64,000 nucleotides of DNA. It comes from Sanguinoderma infundibulare. Taxonomy: Eukaryota > Basidiomycota > Agaricomycetes > Polyporales > Polyporaceae. Under the pieces are notes generated by a model. That model searched no databases. It had not been told where the DNA came from and saw only the letters and a program-made list of their open reading frames with translations. This document shows positions 44,064-55,965 of this stretch, in pieces. Numbering within the stretch: position 1 is the first letter of the stretch; each line of letters starts with the position of its first letter. The stretch lies in the NCBI GenBank assembly GCA_032821775.1, contig JAVLRN010000009.1:2604001-2668000 (forward strand), read 5' to 3'. The position numbers and the translations under genes were made by a program.

Positions 44064-45200
44064 GAGTGATTATTAACGAGGTGCGAATCTGCGATCGATG
44101 GGCGCCTGAGTGTGGGCCCTGGTCTAGAGCGGATCCATATATGGATGAACGTCTCAGAAACAGCTCTCAAACCAATGGCCACAGCGCGTCTTCCCCCACA
44201 TCCCGCTCTCTGGGGAAAGCTTCTTCTCGCACCCACGCCGGTGGGCACATGAACTTTGGCTATGCACGCGCTCGAATTGGCTACGGCCATCGAGAAAGGA
44301 TTCCGACTGGGAGATCGACGACGACAACTGATTTCTCGACCGCGGCGTGCCCTCCACCTACCACGACCCCTACTCGCAAGCATGAGCTCGGCGTGCCGCA
44401 CACGTCCTCGCACATACACGAGATGTCGAGCTCATCGCTGCTGCCAAACATCGAGTTCCACGGTGTGCGTCACGTGCGGACGTTCCTGGAGCGGACGGGA
44501 TCCGGAAGAGCGCGAGCTACAAATCAAAATACGTCTCCCCCATCTCCCCCGACCACACCTTCCGCATCGACGGCTCAGCCGCGAATTCACCCATGACCAA
44601 GAATTTCAATGATAACCACGACCTGTCTCCTTCCGGAGCAGTCGCGTCGCATTCGGGGTCTGGGTTGAGGACGTCTTTCCATCCGCACCGCGTCAGCACT
44701 GTGCGGGAGGAGGCGGAGGAAGACATACCGAGAGGCTCGCCAGTGATCGTCGAATGGAGCGACTTCGACCCACAGCGGCAGCCCTCGGAGGCTGAGTTCC
44801 CGAGCGGGGTGCTCGTCATCTCGCGCGACGGTGAGGACTTCAACTCGGACTGCAACTCGACGGTCGCCCCGGGAGCGCGCACGCCGTTGACGGTCAGTAC
44901 TCGCGCGCTTCTCCATCTTCACCCTCTCGGCCTTCGTGCATCCTTCCATCCTTCTTTTCACGATCATCCTGTTCGTCTCTCGTTCCTGCTAATTTGGGCC
45001 CACTTTTCAGATGAAACTATCCGTCCATCTGCTTGGCACGCGATGCTGACTCAACCCCCGCGCAGGCACGCTCGGCATGCTCGGGCAGTGCACCACCACT
45101 ATCCTCAGCCATGACGCAGGCCAACTGGATGCCGATGCCGCGGCGCGCGAGCACGTCCTCGACTGTTAATCGGGGCAGCCCGATTAATTCCGCGTGCGAA
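44064..45200 (+). pseudogene. Conserved unit gene of unknown function, copy B
   Basis: Copy of 32098-33290 with the same coding-like segments (L-P-N-I-E-F-H-G-V-R-H-V, V-L-V-I-S-R-D-G-E-D-F-N-S-D). Relative to copy A it lacks 21 bp near 44494, removing the F-I-K-F-K-D part. Family not recognised. Confidence 0.4.
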
Positions 45201-46134
45201 GGATCGCCTCCAGTGCAATGCTGCTGATGACTATGCGATTCATGCAGACGTGTGAGGCTCCGGGTGCGCAGGACACAATGTCATCCAACCGCGAGCAAGG
45301 CCGCAGAAGAATCCAACTCCGAGGCGATCACCAGACGATATGGACCATCGCGCCTAGAGCACCCGTGAGTACTGACAGCGACACGTTGAACCCTAGCTGG
45401 CACAAGTGCGGTATGTGCCCACTGGCATACACATGCACATTTCCAAGCTAACTGACATTTCTACGTGCAACAGAACCACCCAACCCATCAGCGCCTTGGC
45501 GGCCGAACGCAACCATCAGTCACCCACGGCACTGGTCGAAGCGGACGAAGTGAAGACAACACTTACCGGTCAGCTGTTCGAGAGAGGTCGGGACGAGGAC
45601 ATTTGAGGCGAGGATCTTGGGGGCGGTGGCGTGGACGGGAGCGGCGGCGGCGAGGACGGGAGCGGCGACGGCGAGGAGAGGAGCAGCGATGACGGGGATA
45701 GGAGCAGCGATGGCGGAGGAAATGGAGGGGAAAGGAATGGTAAACTGGCTCGAGGGAATCCTACTCCTCCACGGCCACCTTGGCCTCGACTTATATCTCC
45801 CTCGTCCGCGCACGGACCGTACCACGCCAAACCCTCCGCTGAGTCTCGCCAGCCGGCCGGATCTCAAACCATCGGACAACTGGAGCCGGGCGGTTCGTCT
45901 ACCATCAGCGTCGATTCTCGGCTAACGTTTACGTATTTGCCATTGTAGGTCCCTGCAGCGCCTAGCCAACTCGCATCCGGCGCGCTTCAATTGCACCGCC
46001 GACCGGACTCTGTACGCCGACGCCATTCCACCGCATTCACGCGACGGCCGACTCCAGCGATCAGGCAGAGAGCTTGCTCCGCTCAAGCGCAGTATGAGCA
46101 CGACTCGTCCGCGAACTGACCTTTCTATTGGCAG

Positions 46135-46250
46135 ACAACAGAGAAAACTGTCCGGATCTGGGATGCACATACAGGACAGCAGCTCTTCACGTTGGAGGGC
46201 CACTCGCATTGGGCACTAGACGTGTGCCACTCTGCGGCAAGGGTCCGGAT
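46135..46250 (+). pseudogene. WD40 repeat exon remnant, copy B
   Basis: Counterpart of 34181-34262, reading T-V-R-I-W-D-A-H-T-G and L-E-G-H-S-H-W. Confidence 0.6.
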
Positions 46251-46298
46251 GGTCACCCTCCATGACGACGTCCATTCACCCCGGGCGGCGCGGCGGGT

Positions 46299-46707
46299 TT
46301 GAGGTTCAGGATCGTACCAGGGTCGAACGTCGAATGTCTGCGGGAGACCGTCAATGGCATTTTGCAGCGCGACCACGTAAAACGCATGCTCGGCTCCGCG
46401 GCCGACGTGCAATTCCTGCTCGAGTATTTTGGGACTAGGCGAAGCCCAAATCACCGCCGCGTCTCCTCCAGTCCGGCACGAGGATTCCTGAGACTTCGTC
46501 CAGTTCTGGGGTGACGGTGCAGAGTCGCGCATCGTCGTACTCGAACTCGGAGAGCATGCCGAGGTCGATGTCGCCTGCTGTTCTGGGGGATAGCGGCGGG
46601 AGTGGGAGTTCTGCGACGTCGGGGAGCACGGGTGGGGGCGCGTATCCCAAGAATGTGAGTGGGGTTCCTGTTGCCATTTCGTCGTCGGGTCGTCGTTCAA
46701 TTCTCAT
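46299..46707 (-). pseudogene. Unidentified conserved fragment, copy B
   Basis: Counterpart of 34299-34758, with D-I-D-L-G-M-L-S-E-F-E-Y-D-D-A-R-L-C-T. About 9 bp shorter near 46595. Confidence 0.4.
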
Positions 46708-47549
46708 TGTGGAATTCTGAAATTCGCAGCCTCCGAATCGTCCACCATGTCCACCAGAGCTGTGCTTGAGCCTGGTGTGAACGCCGCTCGCTCGTGTACC
46801 GCAACTGTAACGTAGAGGGTGTTACAGCATCAGCGACGGTCGTGCGTGGACGTGGATAGTGGTCTGCAGGGATGCTGCCGAAAAGGAAGTCAGACATCAT
46901 TTGTATAGTACACCATCTCTGCTATCCCACTCTACGTCTTGGGTTCCGAGCGCACCCAATGTATATATGCACTGCATACTGCGCCATGATGATACTCTAA
47001 TACGTACGCAGTATGGTTTGGCGCACTTACTGAGAACTGGATATTCGTGACTATAACACATCCCTACTGTGCAACTATAAAGACAAAAAGCAAGACAATG
47101 ACTCGAAGCGGTGCAGCCACTCCACACTGGGAAAATGTGCGGGTCTTCGGCGCTCGATGATTGATCTTTGATCTCGACCGCCATCATGCACCCTTCCTCC
47201 AGCAAACTTTGGCGACCAGCAAATGCGCCCGATGTTTCAGATTCTGACTGCCGGCACTGCCGGACTAGCCATAGACTATTCCGACTTCGCCGCCTGACGT
47301 TTCTGCCGCTTTTTGCCCCGTACGGCGTGCTCTAGGACTAAGCGGCCGGAATATGCCTCTATTTCCCTCAGGGTCTGAGGCTGTTCCCTGACAATGTGGC
47401 AGCCGGATTCTTACTCGCATGCACACCAGGAATCGTCCTGCAACAGCCGCTGGACCCTGCTCTGGACCCTGCTCTTGGCTGGCTCACTTGATGCTCCAGT
47501 GTGACGCGAACTGCAAGGTGAGTGTGGGTCATCCTGCTTGGGGCGAATG

Positions 47550-47880
47550 TTATGTGGCGGACGGCAGTGCTGCTTCTTGCGCGGCTTCAAGACCGCCTTC
47601 TCTGCGCACTCGCGCTCGCTCTCGCTGTCTGTGAAGGTTGGCGTCGCGCGAGAGTGCTTCCTCGCCCTCAATTTCCTCGAGCCAGATGCGCATGTGATTG
47701 AAGAATTCGCAGAGGGACCCGTCGATGGTCATGATGTTCACCAGCCGGCGGCGGTCAAACTCCCTGTGGTGCCATGCGACCCCGCCCCTTGCCCAACTGA
47801 CAACCCGATTACGTCTCTGTTGGCGCTGAGAAAGCGCATACACCGAAGATGCGCAGACGCGTAAGCGTAGACTGGTGTCA
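47550..47880 (-). pseudogene. Unidentified C-terminal fragment, copy B
   Basis: Counterpart of 35603-35785, here with a longer upstream reading that includes H-H-R-E-F-D-R-R-R-L-V-N-I-M-T-I-D-G. Family unknown. Confidence 0.35.
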
Positions 47881-48247
47881 GGGTTACTTGTCTGTCCAAT
47901 CCCGAGTGCTGGATATAGAATACTGACGGTCGGCTTACGCAGATAAAGTTCTAAACGGAACCTCGGCGGAGATGCAATACTCATCCGGACACGAAATGTT
48001 GCGCGCGCACACTCGCCGTGATACGCGAACAGGGTCCTAGCCCCGGGATGCGACGAGCGCGGGCTTCCATCGGGGAGCATTTCGTGCTAAAGGCTCCCGG
48101 ACTCGACTCGGCTGGCATGACACTATTGGTCACCGACTCTGTCTCGGCCACTAGGACTGACGTACGCGCAGTGGTCGGCAGATGGTCGTTGCAAGAGATG
48201 GCCTCGATCGTGAACCTCCGCTCCCCATTTGTCCAAGTCAGTAGGTA

Positions 48248-48487
48248 TCAAACTCCACCGCGTACTCCCGAGGGCCAGGGCGCGATTGTAAGCTGCCGCC
48301 CAATAACCCGCAGTCGACGCTTCTGACGAGTGACCTTTTTCAGGATCTTTGTGACGTCCTCGAAGATCTGCTCAGGGGGGCCCTCGCCCTCTCTGATCCA
48401 GATGTGGAAGATGATGGCGTACTGAATGTGGCGCGGCTCGTCGACCATCGGAACTTGGCCATCGTGGTGTCTAGCAGATGCATTCAT
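48248..48487 (-). pseudogene. HET-domain N-terminal fragment, unit B first copy
   Basis: Counterpart of 36301-36540 with the same frameshift before V-D-E-P-R-H. Confidence 0.7.
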
Positions 48488-48962
48488 GGCCGTGCATCTG
48501 CATGTGGCTAATTTTGGAAGAGGTGCTGATCGGAGACGAACAGCACGCGATATTGTCAGGTTGATGCGAAATGGTCAAGCGAAGTGATTAGAGCCGGACG
48601 TGATATTGTGGCTGGCCGTGCCGCTCGAAAGGTGCGTGAAAATCGCACTAGTCCAGCTGCCTAGCTGATGTAGATGATTTAATATTGCCCCCTTTGCGCA
48701 CTCCAACTCCGCCTGGCAACAGAACCACCCAACCAGGAGCTGGCCGTAACCCGGCTGTCATTACGTCTGCTCTCGCCGTGTGGCCCAAAGGCTTGGGGCA
48801 CGCCTGGTCGCAATGCTCGTATTTCTCTACAATACGCTGACTGTCGGTTACCCTGTCCGCTTGCCCAGCAACACACGGAACATATGTGATGCTGACAACA
48901 TATGACAATGTCAGAGGTCCGCCGCCTTAACCGCAGCCGGAGCAGGCCCAGTCGCGTAACAC

Positions 48963-49440
48963 ATCTTCCGGGCGGACGCTCAGGAAGGCCCAGCGCGCGT
49001 TCCGAGAGCGACGAGATCGGTGCGTAATTGGGGCCTGTCACAGCGTGTCCCCTGTGCTGATCACAAATATATTCTGGGCACCCCAGTGCCCGTTGCTTTG
49101 TGACGTTCTGCAGGTACGTAAAAACACTCAAATCGCACTCTCAGCTGCTCGACACCACGCTCACATCCGCGGACAAGGCGAACCGGCGATGGGAAGAGCG
49201 CCGGACGATCGTCGATCAGCTCCGGATCAAGAATGCGACATTGCGCACGGCCCTACAGGCGACCCAGCCCCAGCTCATGGCCATCAACCCGAATGCGAAC
49301 GTGCCCATGCACCACCCCGCTGCAGTCGTGAACTTATGCTGGACATGCAACTGCAACGGCCACTCGTCGAAGTAGTTCAGTCATGCCAGCACCTGCCCGC
49401 CATCCACACAGACAACCTTCTTTACCATCGGGATCCCTGA
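48963..49440 (+). pseudogene. bZIP (Yap/AP-1-like) fragment, copy B
   Basis: Counterpart of 37012-37557. A 27-bp deletion at about 48980 removes the codons before R-K-A-Q-R-A-F-R-E-R-R, including the conserved Asn of the basic region, which should abolish specific DNA contact. The zipper-like region is retained (L-L-D-T-T-L-T-S-A-D). Confidence 0.6.
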
Positions 49441-49664
49441 TGCAGGGAAATTGGCCAGCGGCCGTCTCCGCTACCGCCGAGCTGATCTATGGGCGTTTGA
49501 GACGGAAATCGCAACGTAACAAGCGTCTCCGCAAATTACCGGCTTCGGCGATGTACGTCGGCTAACCTCTGACTTTGTAAATCTGTGCCTGCCGCTAATC
49601 GCAGATTCTGCGCCCAGCAGCATGAACCACCCCATGCCGGGGTTTCCAGGGATGGTGTGAAAGG

Positions 49665-51760
49665 CAGGTGAGTATGGCGCCGGGAAGTCCATATATTGCC
49701 CACGGACCCTCACGCACTCTTTCCCCTTCTCCTGATCTCGAGTCTAGCGCCGCTATTGTTACCGCTCCCATTACAATTCCCGACGCATGCTCGTCACCTC
49801 CACCGTCTGTCCTCTTCTCTGCCGCCTTCCAGTCTCCTTCGCGCCGTGCTCGTCTGGCAGCCGAGGATGGCTCACCTCCATACTTCCTCACGTATCGTCG
49901 TCGACTCTCGCCTCCCATCATCAATCTGCTCATGGGGCATGCGGCGGAGTGTGCACAGCACAAGGTGAGTTCCGCTCTCTTGGAAATTGGGGCTTGGCTC
50001 ATGCCCTTCCATCCAAACATGCAGATGTATTCGTCTATATGATTGGGCACGACTTGTCTTCTCGTTATTCGCTCTGCACAATGAGACCCGTGCGTACCTC
50101 AGCATTTATCGATTTGAGCAAGCTACTTACGATTGGCTGGCCGAACTTGCAGCGAATATCCACACATATTTGATACCCTTCCTGCTCTGGTCCTTTGCAC
50201 GCTTCTGTTTCTCTCCATCCTACGATGCGTCTGACATCCAGAAACCGGCCAAAGTCACATTCACTTGATTTGCATTGCTCTATCTCTTTACCGGCGTGCT
50301 ATGTCGCACCATGGCTGGCTCGGCGCACCCCGACAGTATGAAATTCTGCGCTAGGGTCGACGACGTCGGAATTGGCTGGTGAGTGTCAGGGTTGGTTTTC
50401 GCATGGCGCTGGAGCTGTCTGACGCCTGTCCGAGGTTCACCATGCTCATTAGCAAAAGCGTCGGCACCGTCCGAGTCATCTATTACGGCCTCCAGTGCCG
50501 GCTGTTCGAGCGCGATGCATTCATGCTGGTCTGCCTTGCCATTGGGTTCTCTGGCGGCATCGTCCCGTTTACAGACTGGTTTAACCAACGCGTCTTGATG
50601 GCGCGGAGGACGGGCGTGCACGCGGTCGCGTGGAGGTGGCTCGGCTGGCAGTAGAAGATGTAGTCAAGGCACGGCTTGCCTTGGAACCTGCGCGCGTTGG
50701 GCTCGAGGTGTTTTCCCAGCGAGTACAAGGTGAGTTCCTGGATGTTTAAACAGATTGTATCCCGCTAAGCATCCACGCCGAAATTATGTTCAGAATGCAC
50801 GGATTACATTCTTCCTCTGCCTGGCATCCAGCAGCATCGCACCCTTGCTAGAACTCTCCAGACTCCACATGCCTTTGTCTCCACCGCATATCCTTCACTA
50901 CCTCTTCCGAGCGTGACCGCCCTCCTGTCAAGCCCCGCATCCGCGCCTTTCCCACCCTCTCCCCTTGCCCTCATCCTCCGCTGCTCCCCCTGCAGAACCT
51001 CGTCATCCCATTTGCGACTCCCAATGCGACAGCACCCGCACCTCGGCTGCCCCGGCAGACCTCCCTTTTTCTGTCCCTTGTCCCGTTATGCTGATTCACG
51101 CACTCTCTGTCTCATGCCGTGCCACCACGACGCCTCCGTCCGCGTGTGGGAACACGGCACTCGACGACGTCCTGCCGCCCTCCTCCCCCATCTCCTCGCC
51201 ACTGTCATCACCGCTATCCTCCCCCGTGTGTCCATCCAAATCTGGTCCTAGCTCACGCTCCAGTCACACGATCCAGCATGCCACTCCGCTGCAGGAATAC
51301 TCCCAGCAGTTAGACTCGGACTTGACCCTCCCGCCGTCCTCACCCATCCCTATACCCCTCCCGTCTACACCGCTGCGCCAATGCACGGATGCAAGCGAGA
51401 ACGAGATGGAACTAGACCTTGCGGACTTGGTCGTGAGCCCACCCTCGCCGACTCTGAACGTGCTCCGGATCACATCGAGAGTCTCTGTGCATGCCCTGCT
51501 CAACCCCACTCCTCCGCCCGAGCCTGTCCCTCTCTCCCCAGCACCTCTGCAACCCCGTCCTCCCCTCCGTCGCGTCGTACATCATCAGGCTCGTCTTCTA
51601 CATGACGCTCGTTTCCCCGAGTGCGTCCTTGCATCGCGCTGGCCGTCCATGTGCTGGCTCGACTAGCTCGGTGGTGGGTCGCACGCGATCTGGCACGTCT
51701 TCATCGGCGTGCTGGCGATCCGCCGGCATGGAGGTCGTGAAGGCCTGCCTCGGGGAGGGG
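49665..51760 (+). pseudogene. PAQR / haemolysin-III family membrane receptor, copy B, degenerate
   Basis: Counterpart of 37742-39800. The first exon is open here (E-D-G-S-P-P-Y-F-L-T-Y-R-R, then a GTGAGT donor near 49966). An in-frame TGA at 50266-50268 cuts helix 2, where copy A has a sense codon. The conserved N-I-H-T-H has become N-I-H-T-Y. The late S-H-A-I-W-H-V-F-I-G motif is at about 51680-51710. Confidence 0.6.
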
Positions 51761-52403
51761 TGTGTCGTGATGTGATCTGGATTTCTTCGCTCCCTGACGG
51801 TTGCTGTTGCGGTTGATTTCTGGCAGTCTTGCACGAGTCAATTGCTGGGGAGGGGCAAAGCGCGACTTTGACTTTCCGAGTTATAACGTGTAGTCTTCCA
51901 GCTACTGAATGCGATATGTGAGTTACGTTCGAACTTGTTCTAACTTTCCGTTTGCAGTACGTGTTCGAGCCACTGCGCCGGCGATATCGAGAGGTGCAGA
52001 CGACTGTCTGCGGCGGGCGAGCGCATTGATAAATGCGGATCTCGCTGATGTACTTCACCTCCCATGAATGGTTCCATGGTCTCAACGCAGCCATCACATC
52101 ACTTGCGTTCTCCCCAGATAGTCGGTATCTTGCATCCGTCTGCTGTAACCTTTTGTAACTTTTCGAGCACTGTACTTGCGTCTGTACGCTGTCCTCTCCA
52201 TGTCCACGTTCATGCTGTAGCAAAGAAGGGAGGAGCAAATATATTGCATTCGAGTACTGTACATGAGTGTCTGTCTGTGCGTCCGCAACCAATGTCTCCC
52301 AAATGAACCTCCCGCAATCCCTCCCCCCAATACGCCCCCAGCTCAAATGCACCCCAGCGCTGTCCCTCCCCAAGATACCACCCCCAGCGCTGTCCCTCTC
52401 CAA

Positions 52404-53112
52404 AATACCACCCCCAGCTCTGCCAAAACACCACCCCCAGCTCTGCCAAAACACCACCCCCAGCTCTGCCAAAACACCACCCCCAGCTCTGCCAAAACAC
52501 CACCCCCAGCTCTGCCAAAACACCACCCCCAGCTCTGCCAAAACACCACCCCCAGCTCTGCCAAAACACCACCCCCAGCTCTGCCAAAACACCACCCCCA
52601 GCTCTGCCAAAACACCACCCCCAGCTCTGCCAAAACACCACCCCCAGCTCTGCCAAAACACCACCCCCAGCTCTGCCAAAATACCACCCCCAGCTCTGCC
52701 AAAACACCACCCCCAGCTCTGCCAAAACACCACCCCCAGCTCTGCCAAAATACCACCCCCAGCTCTGCCAAAACACCACCCCCAGCTCTGCCAAAACACC
52801 ACCCCCAGCTCTGCCAAAACACCACCCCCAGCTCTGCCAAAACACCACCCCCAGCTCTGCCAAAACACCACCCCCAGCTCTGCCAAAACACCACCCCCAG
52901 CTCTGCCAAAATACCACCCCCAGCTCTGCCAAAACACCACCCCCAGCTCTGCCAAAACACCACCCCCAGCTCTGCCAAAATACCACCCCCAGCTCTGCCA
53001 AAACACCACCCCCAGCTCTGCCAAAATACCACCCCCAGCTCTGCCAAAACACCACCCCCAGCTCTGCCAAAACACCACCCCCAGCTCTGCCAAAATACCA
53101 CCCCCAGCTCTG
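52404..53112 (+). repeat. 23-bp minisatellite, expanded allele (unit B), about 30 copies
   Basis: Tandem array of a 23-bp unit (core CACCCCCAGCTCTGCCAAAA), almost perfect apart from a C/T variant that gives AACACC or AATACC versions interspersed along the array. Because 23 is not a multiple of 3 and the unit lacks stops, several frames on both strands stay open and encode a 23-residue period. These long frames are not evidence for genes. Confidence 0.95.
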
Positions 53113-53261
53113 TGCCTAAGTCCCTGTTTGTTTCCAAGGCAGGAAACCGCGTGCTTTGATGGACCAAACAACGCACCCGTGCCCACCCGAACGCGCTTCG
53201 CCCCGTCCGCCGACAGCGTCTGTGTGTCCCGCGCGTAGACTCGGACACGACGGCCCTCCGC

Positions 53262-53883
53262 GTCGCACAATGCTGACCGTATCCAAGGATGCGTCGTGGG
53301 CCAAGATCGCGTAGTCGATTCCAGTCACTTGCTCGATGACGGTAGCGAGCATCGCCTTGGTGCCAAGAACGCGCCAGCCCTTGGAGAGGAAGACAAGCAC
53401 GCGGGGGGCGATCAGTTCCTGGAGCGTCCACCCCCGAGAGAACCAGCGGCTGCGACGGAACTGCGAGTTCAGCGCGCGGGGTTCGTCGTCATCGTCAACG
53501 TCGTGAAGATACGCGTAGCACACTTTCGCGTGCTGGTACCAGTTGAACATCGAGTTGATCGCCTCGGAGAGCTCCGAGCTGCTGCTCTTGTCGATGCAGC
53601 ATATGTCGATCCAGACGCTGTCGAACCCGTGCTCGCGCGCGATAGCACAGCACTGCCGTATCTTCTCGGATAGCTTTAGAGGGATGGAATCCCGCTTCCG
53701 CCGGCTCGCGGGCCACAGCTTCGAACGAGCGGCCTTTTTCAGGATCTTCGTGACGTCCTCGAAGGTCTGCTCCGGGGGACCCTCGCCCTCTTTCATCCAG
53801 ACGTGGGAGATGATGGCGTACTGAACGTGGCGCGGCTCGTCGACCCATCAGAACTCGGCCGTCCTTGTGTCTAAGAGACGCAT
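53262..53883 (-). pseudogene. HET-domain protein, unit B second copy
   Basis: Counterpart of 40721-41146, but it extends farther: after D-D-D-D-E-P-R-A-L it continues F-R-R-S-R-W-F-S-R-G-W-T-L-Q-E-L-I-A-P, L-S-K-G-W and V-T-G-I-D-Y-A-I-L, so almost the whole HET domain is readable. From the ATG at 53883, codon 12 is a TGA (53848-53850) where copy A has CGA (Arg). The 3' end runs into the minisatellite with no clear C-terminal effector domain. Confidence 0.8.
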
Positions 53884-54756
53884 CCACGATCGTACATCTG
53901 CGGGTGATTAGGTTCAGTAGGAAGCAGCGAAAATGACAGCCGATTGCAAAACAGTAAGTAGGCCTTTCGCAAAAAACAAACTCGTTCAGCTCGCCTACTT
54001 GCCCGAGCCCGATCTCACCCCCAATTTGACAGGCAGGCGGCAAGGGCGGGCGGGAAGCGGCATTCGTGGAGACTGGGCATCCTCCCCAGCGACCGACTGT
54101 CAGATCGTGGCTCGGAAGGGCTCGACAAAGTAAGCGAGCCGAACGAGTTTTTATTCCGAGGGCCTACTGGTTTGCAATCAGTTGTCATACGTGTCGATAC
54201 GTACATTACGTGTTACGAGCTTGATGTGAGGTGTCGCTGGCCGCGTCCAGGATGTGACTTCAAAATCAAGGTCTGGGTCAAATTTCTCGTCCGCATGAGC
54301 AATCTCAACACGAACCAACAAGAGCGAACTAGCCGACTGCGGAGTCGAGTCAAGAGGAGGAGACACCCAGAAGCGTTGAGAATCTAGATGTGCCCCTGCC
54401 AGTGGTCGCGCCGACTTCAAAATCAGATCCCTTGTCCACATGAAGAAGGACAATGCATACCGAGAAACGGTGAAGTGGCCGACAGTAGAGGAGGTCAAGT
54501 TGAGGGGGTGTGAGAAGTGCCCACAGCGGATTTAATACGCCGCACTGCCCCGCCAATGCGCTGTTGGCGGAACTTGGCGAGCGTTCACGTAAAGTCGTGC
54601 CAAAAGCATCGTTCTTCTGCGCAGCCAGGCTACCGACGTCAACCGCATTCGATTTGCTGTGTACTGATTTCGGATGAAAAAGCGTCATACAACGACACCG
54701 CAACACTGGTACGCGCATTGCTCCAACACTCGTCCAACCCAATGGCCCGCAACCCC

Positions 54757-55965
54757 TCACGCGATGCCGAAGAACTCGAGATACTGCTGCTCGAAGAGTG
54801 GGACGGTGTGGCCCACGCCCTGCGCGAGGATTGCCTGGAAGTTCGGGCCAAACGTCGCGTTCGAGTAGCCCGCGGGGAGGAACGGCTCGGACACGTTCGA
54901 CCGCGGCGCGCTCGGGTACCCGAACACCGTCGTCCACTGCTTGATCTCCTCGAAGAAGTTCTGCGGGAAGAGCGTTGTGTCGCTGACACGCGCGGGCCCG
55001 TTAATGCCACCGTCCTCCATATAGACTATGCACGTCAATCCGGAATCGACTCACGCGGTCCCGTGCCAAACCTGCATCTTCGGCCTCGCACCGGTGAAGC
55101 CAGGGAACGCATTGAACACCCTCTGCGCCCACTGCGCGCCGGTCAAGATCAAGTCCCCCTCCGCGCACTGCTCGTTCCACGAGTCGTCGGGCAGCGCGAA
55201 GCACCCGAATGCGACGCCCGAGTCGACGACCCCGGCGCGGAACACGTCCGGGTACGCGCCCGCGAGCACGCTCGTCATCATCGCGCCCGAGGACGTGCCG
55301 GCCGCGAAGACGCGGGACGGTTCGACGCCCCAGTTGGCGAGCGCGAAGCGCGCGGCGGACGCGATCCCGAGCGAGTCCCCGCCGCCGTTGTGCGTGAGCG
55401 TCGCGGTGGAGGAGACGTCCCAGCAGGTGCCCGGGTGGGGCTGCGGCACCGGCGCGAGCACGAGCGCGAGCGGAGCGGTGGGTAACCGGAGGTCGGGAGA
55501 GGGGAGGGGAAACGATGTCAGTGGGCCCGACGGTGATCTAGGGACAGGGACGGAGCGGGTAGACTCACGGAGGAGGGGAAGAGGACGACGTAGCCAAACG
55601 TCTCGGAGAGGGAGGCAAACTTGGAGCCTTCGAAGTACTCTTGTGCAGTACCGGTGCAGACTGTGTTATACGTAGGGCATCAAGTTAGACCCGGGCAGCA
55701 CATATGCGGTCAGTAGGTACGCAGAACGGGACATACAATGGCTCGCGACGATCAGCGCTGGGTTGGCAGCGACCTTCGCGGGCTTGTAGACGAACATGAG
55801 GACATTGTTCGGGTTCGGGCCAAAATTGAATATCTGGGTGAGCGTCGAGGCGGGGATCGAGGCCAGGCCGGTGGTGGCTGCCGGAACGGAGGACGACAAG
55901 GCGAAGACGAGTTGGATGAGAGGTAGGAGGGCGATGACGCCCAGCGCGTACTTGAACGAGAACAT
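54757..55965 (-). CDS. Carbohydrate esterase family 1 (acetylxylan/feruloyl esterase type), copy B
   Basis: Paralogue of 42021-43228 in the duplicated unit. Exons (complement): 55965-55737, 55660-55569, 55440-55055 and 54982-54757. The product is 310 residues. Signal peptide, oxyanion H-F-C-T-G, G-T-S-S-G-A-M, H-G-T-A-D and G-V-G-H-T-V-P are all kept. The only indel is a 9-bp in-frame loss in exon 3 (G-E-P-D-D-S becomes D-D-S). Substitutions are few in exons. Both copies look functional, unlike their neighbours in the unit. Confidence 0.88.

Noticed and set aside
52404..53112. CRISPR-like array
   Set aside because: The repeats are contiguous 23-mers with no spacers, in a fungal genome; it is a minisatellite.
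51663..53431. Long frames of about 290-535 codons on both strands across the minisatellite
   Set aside because: They arise because a 23-bp stop-free unit keeps several frames open; no unique domain lies in the repeat part.
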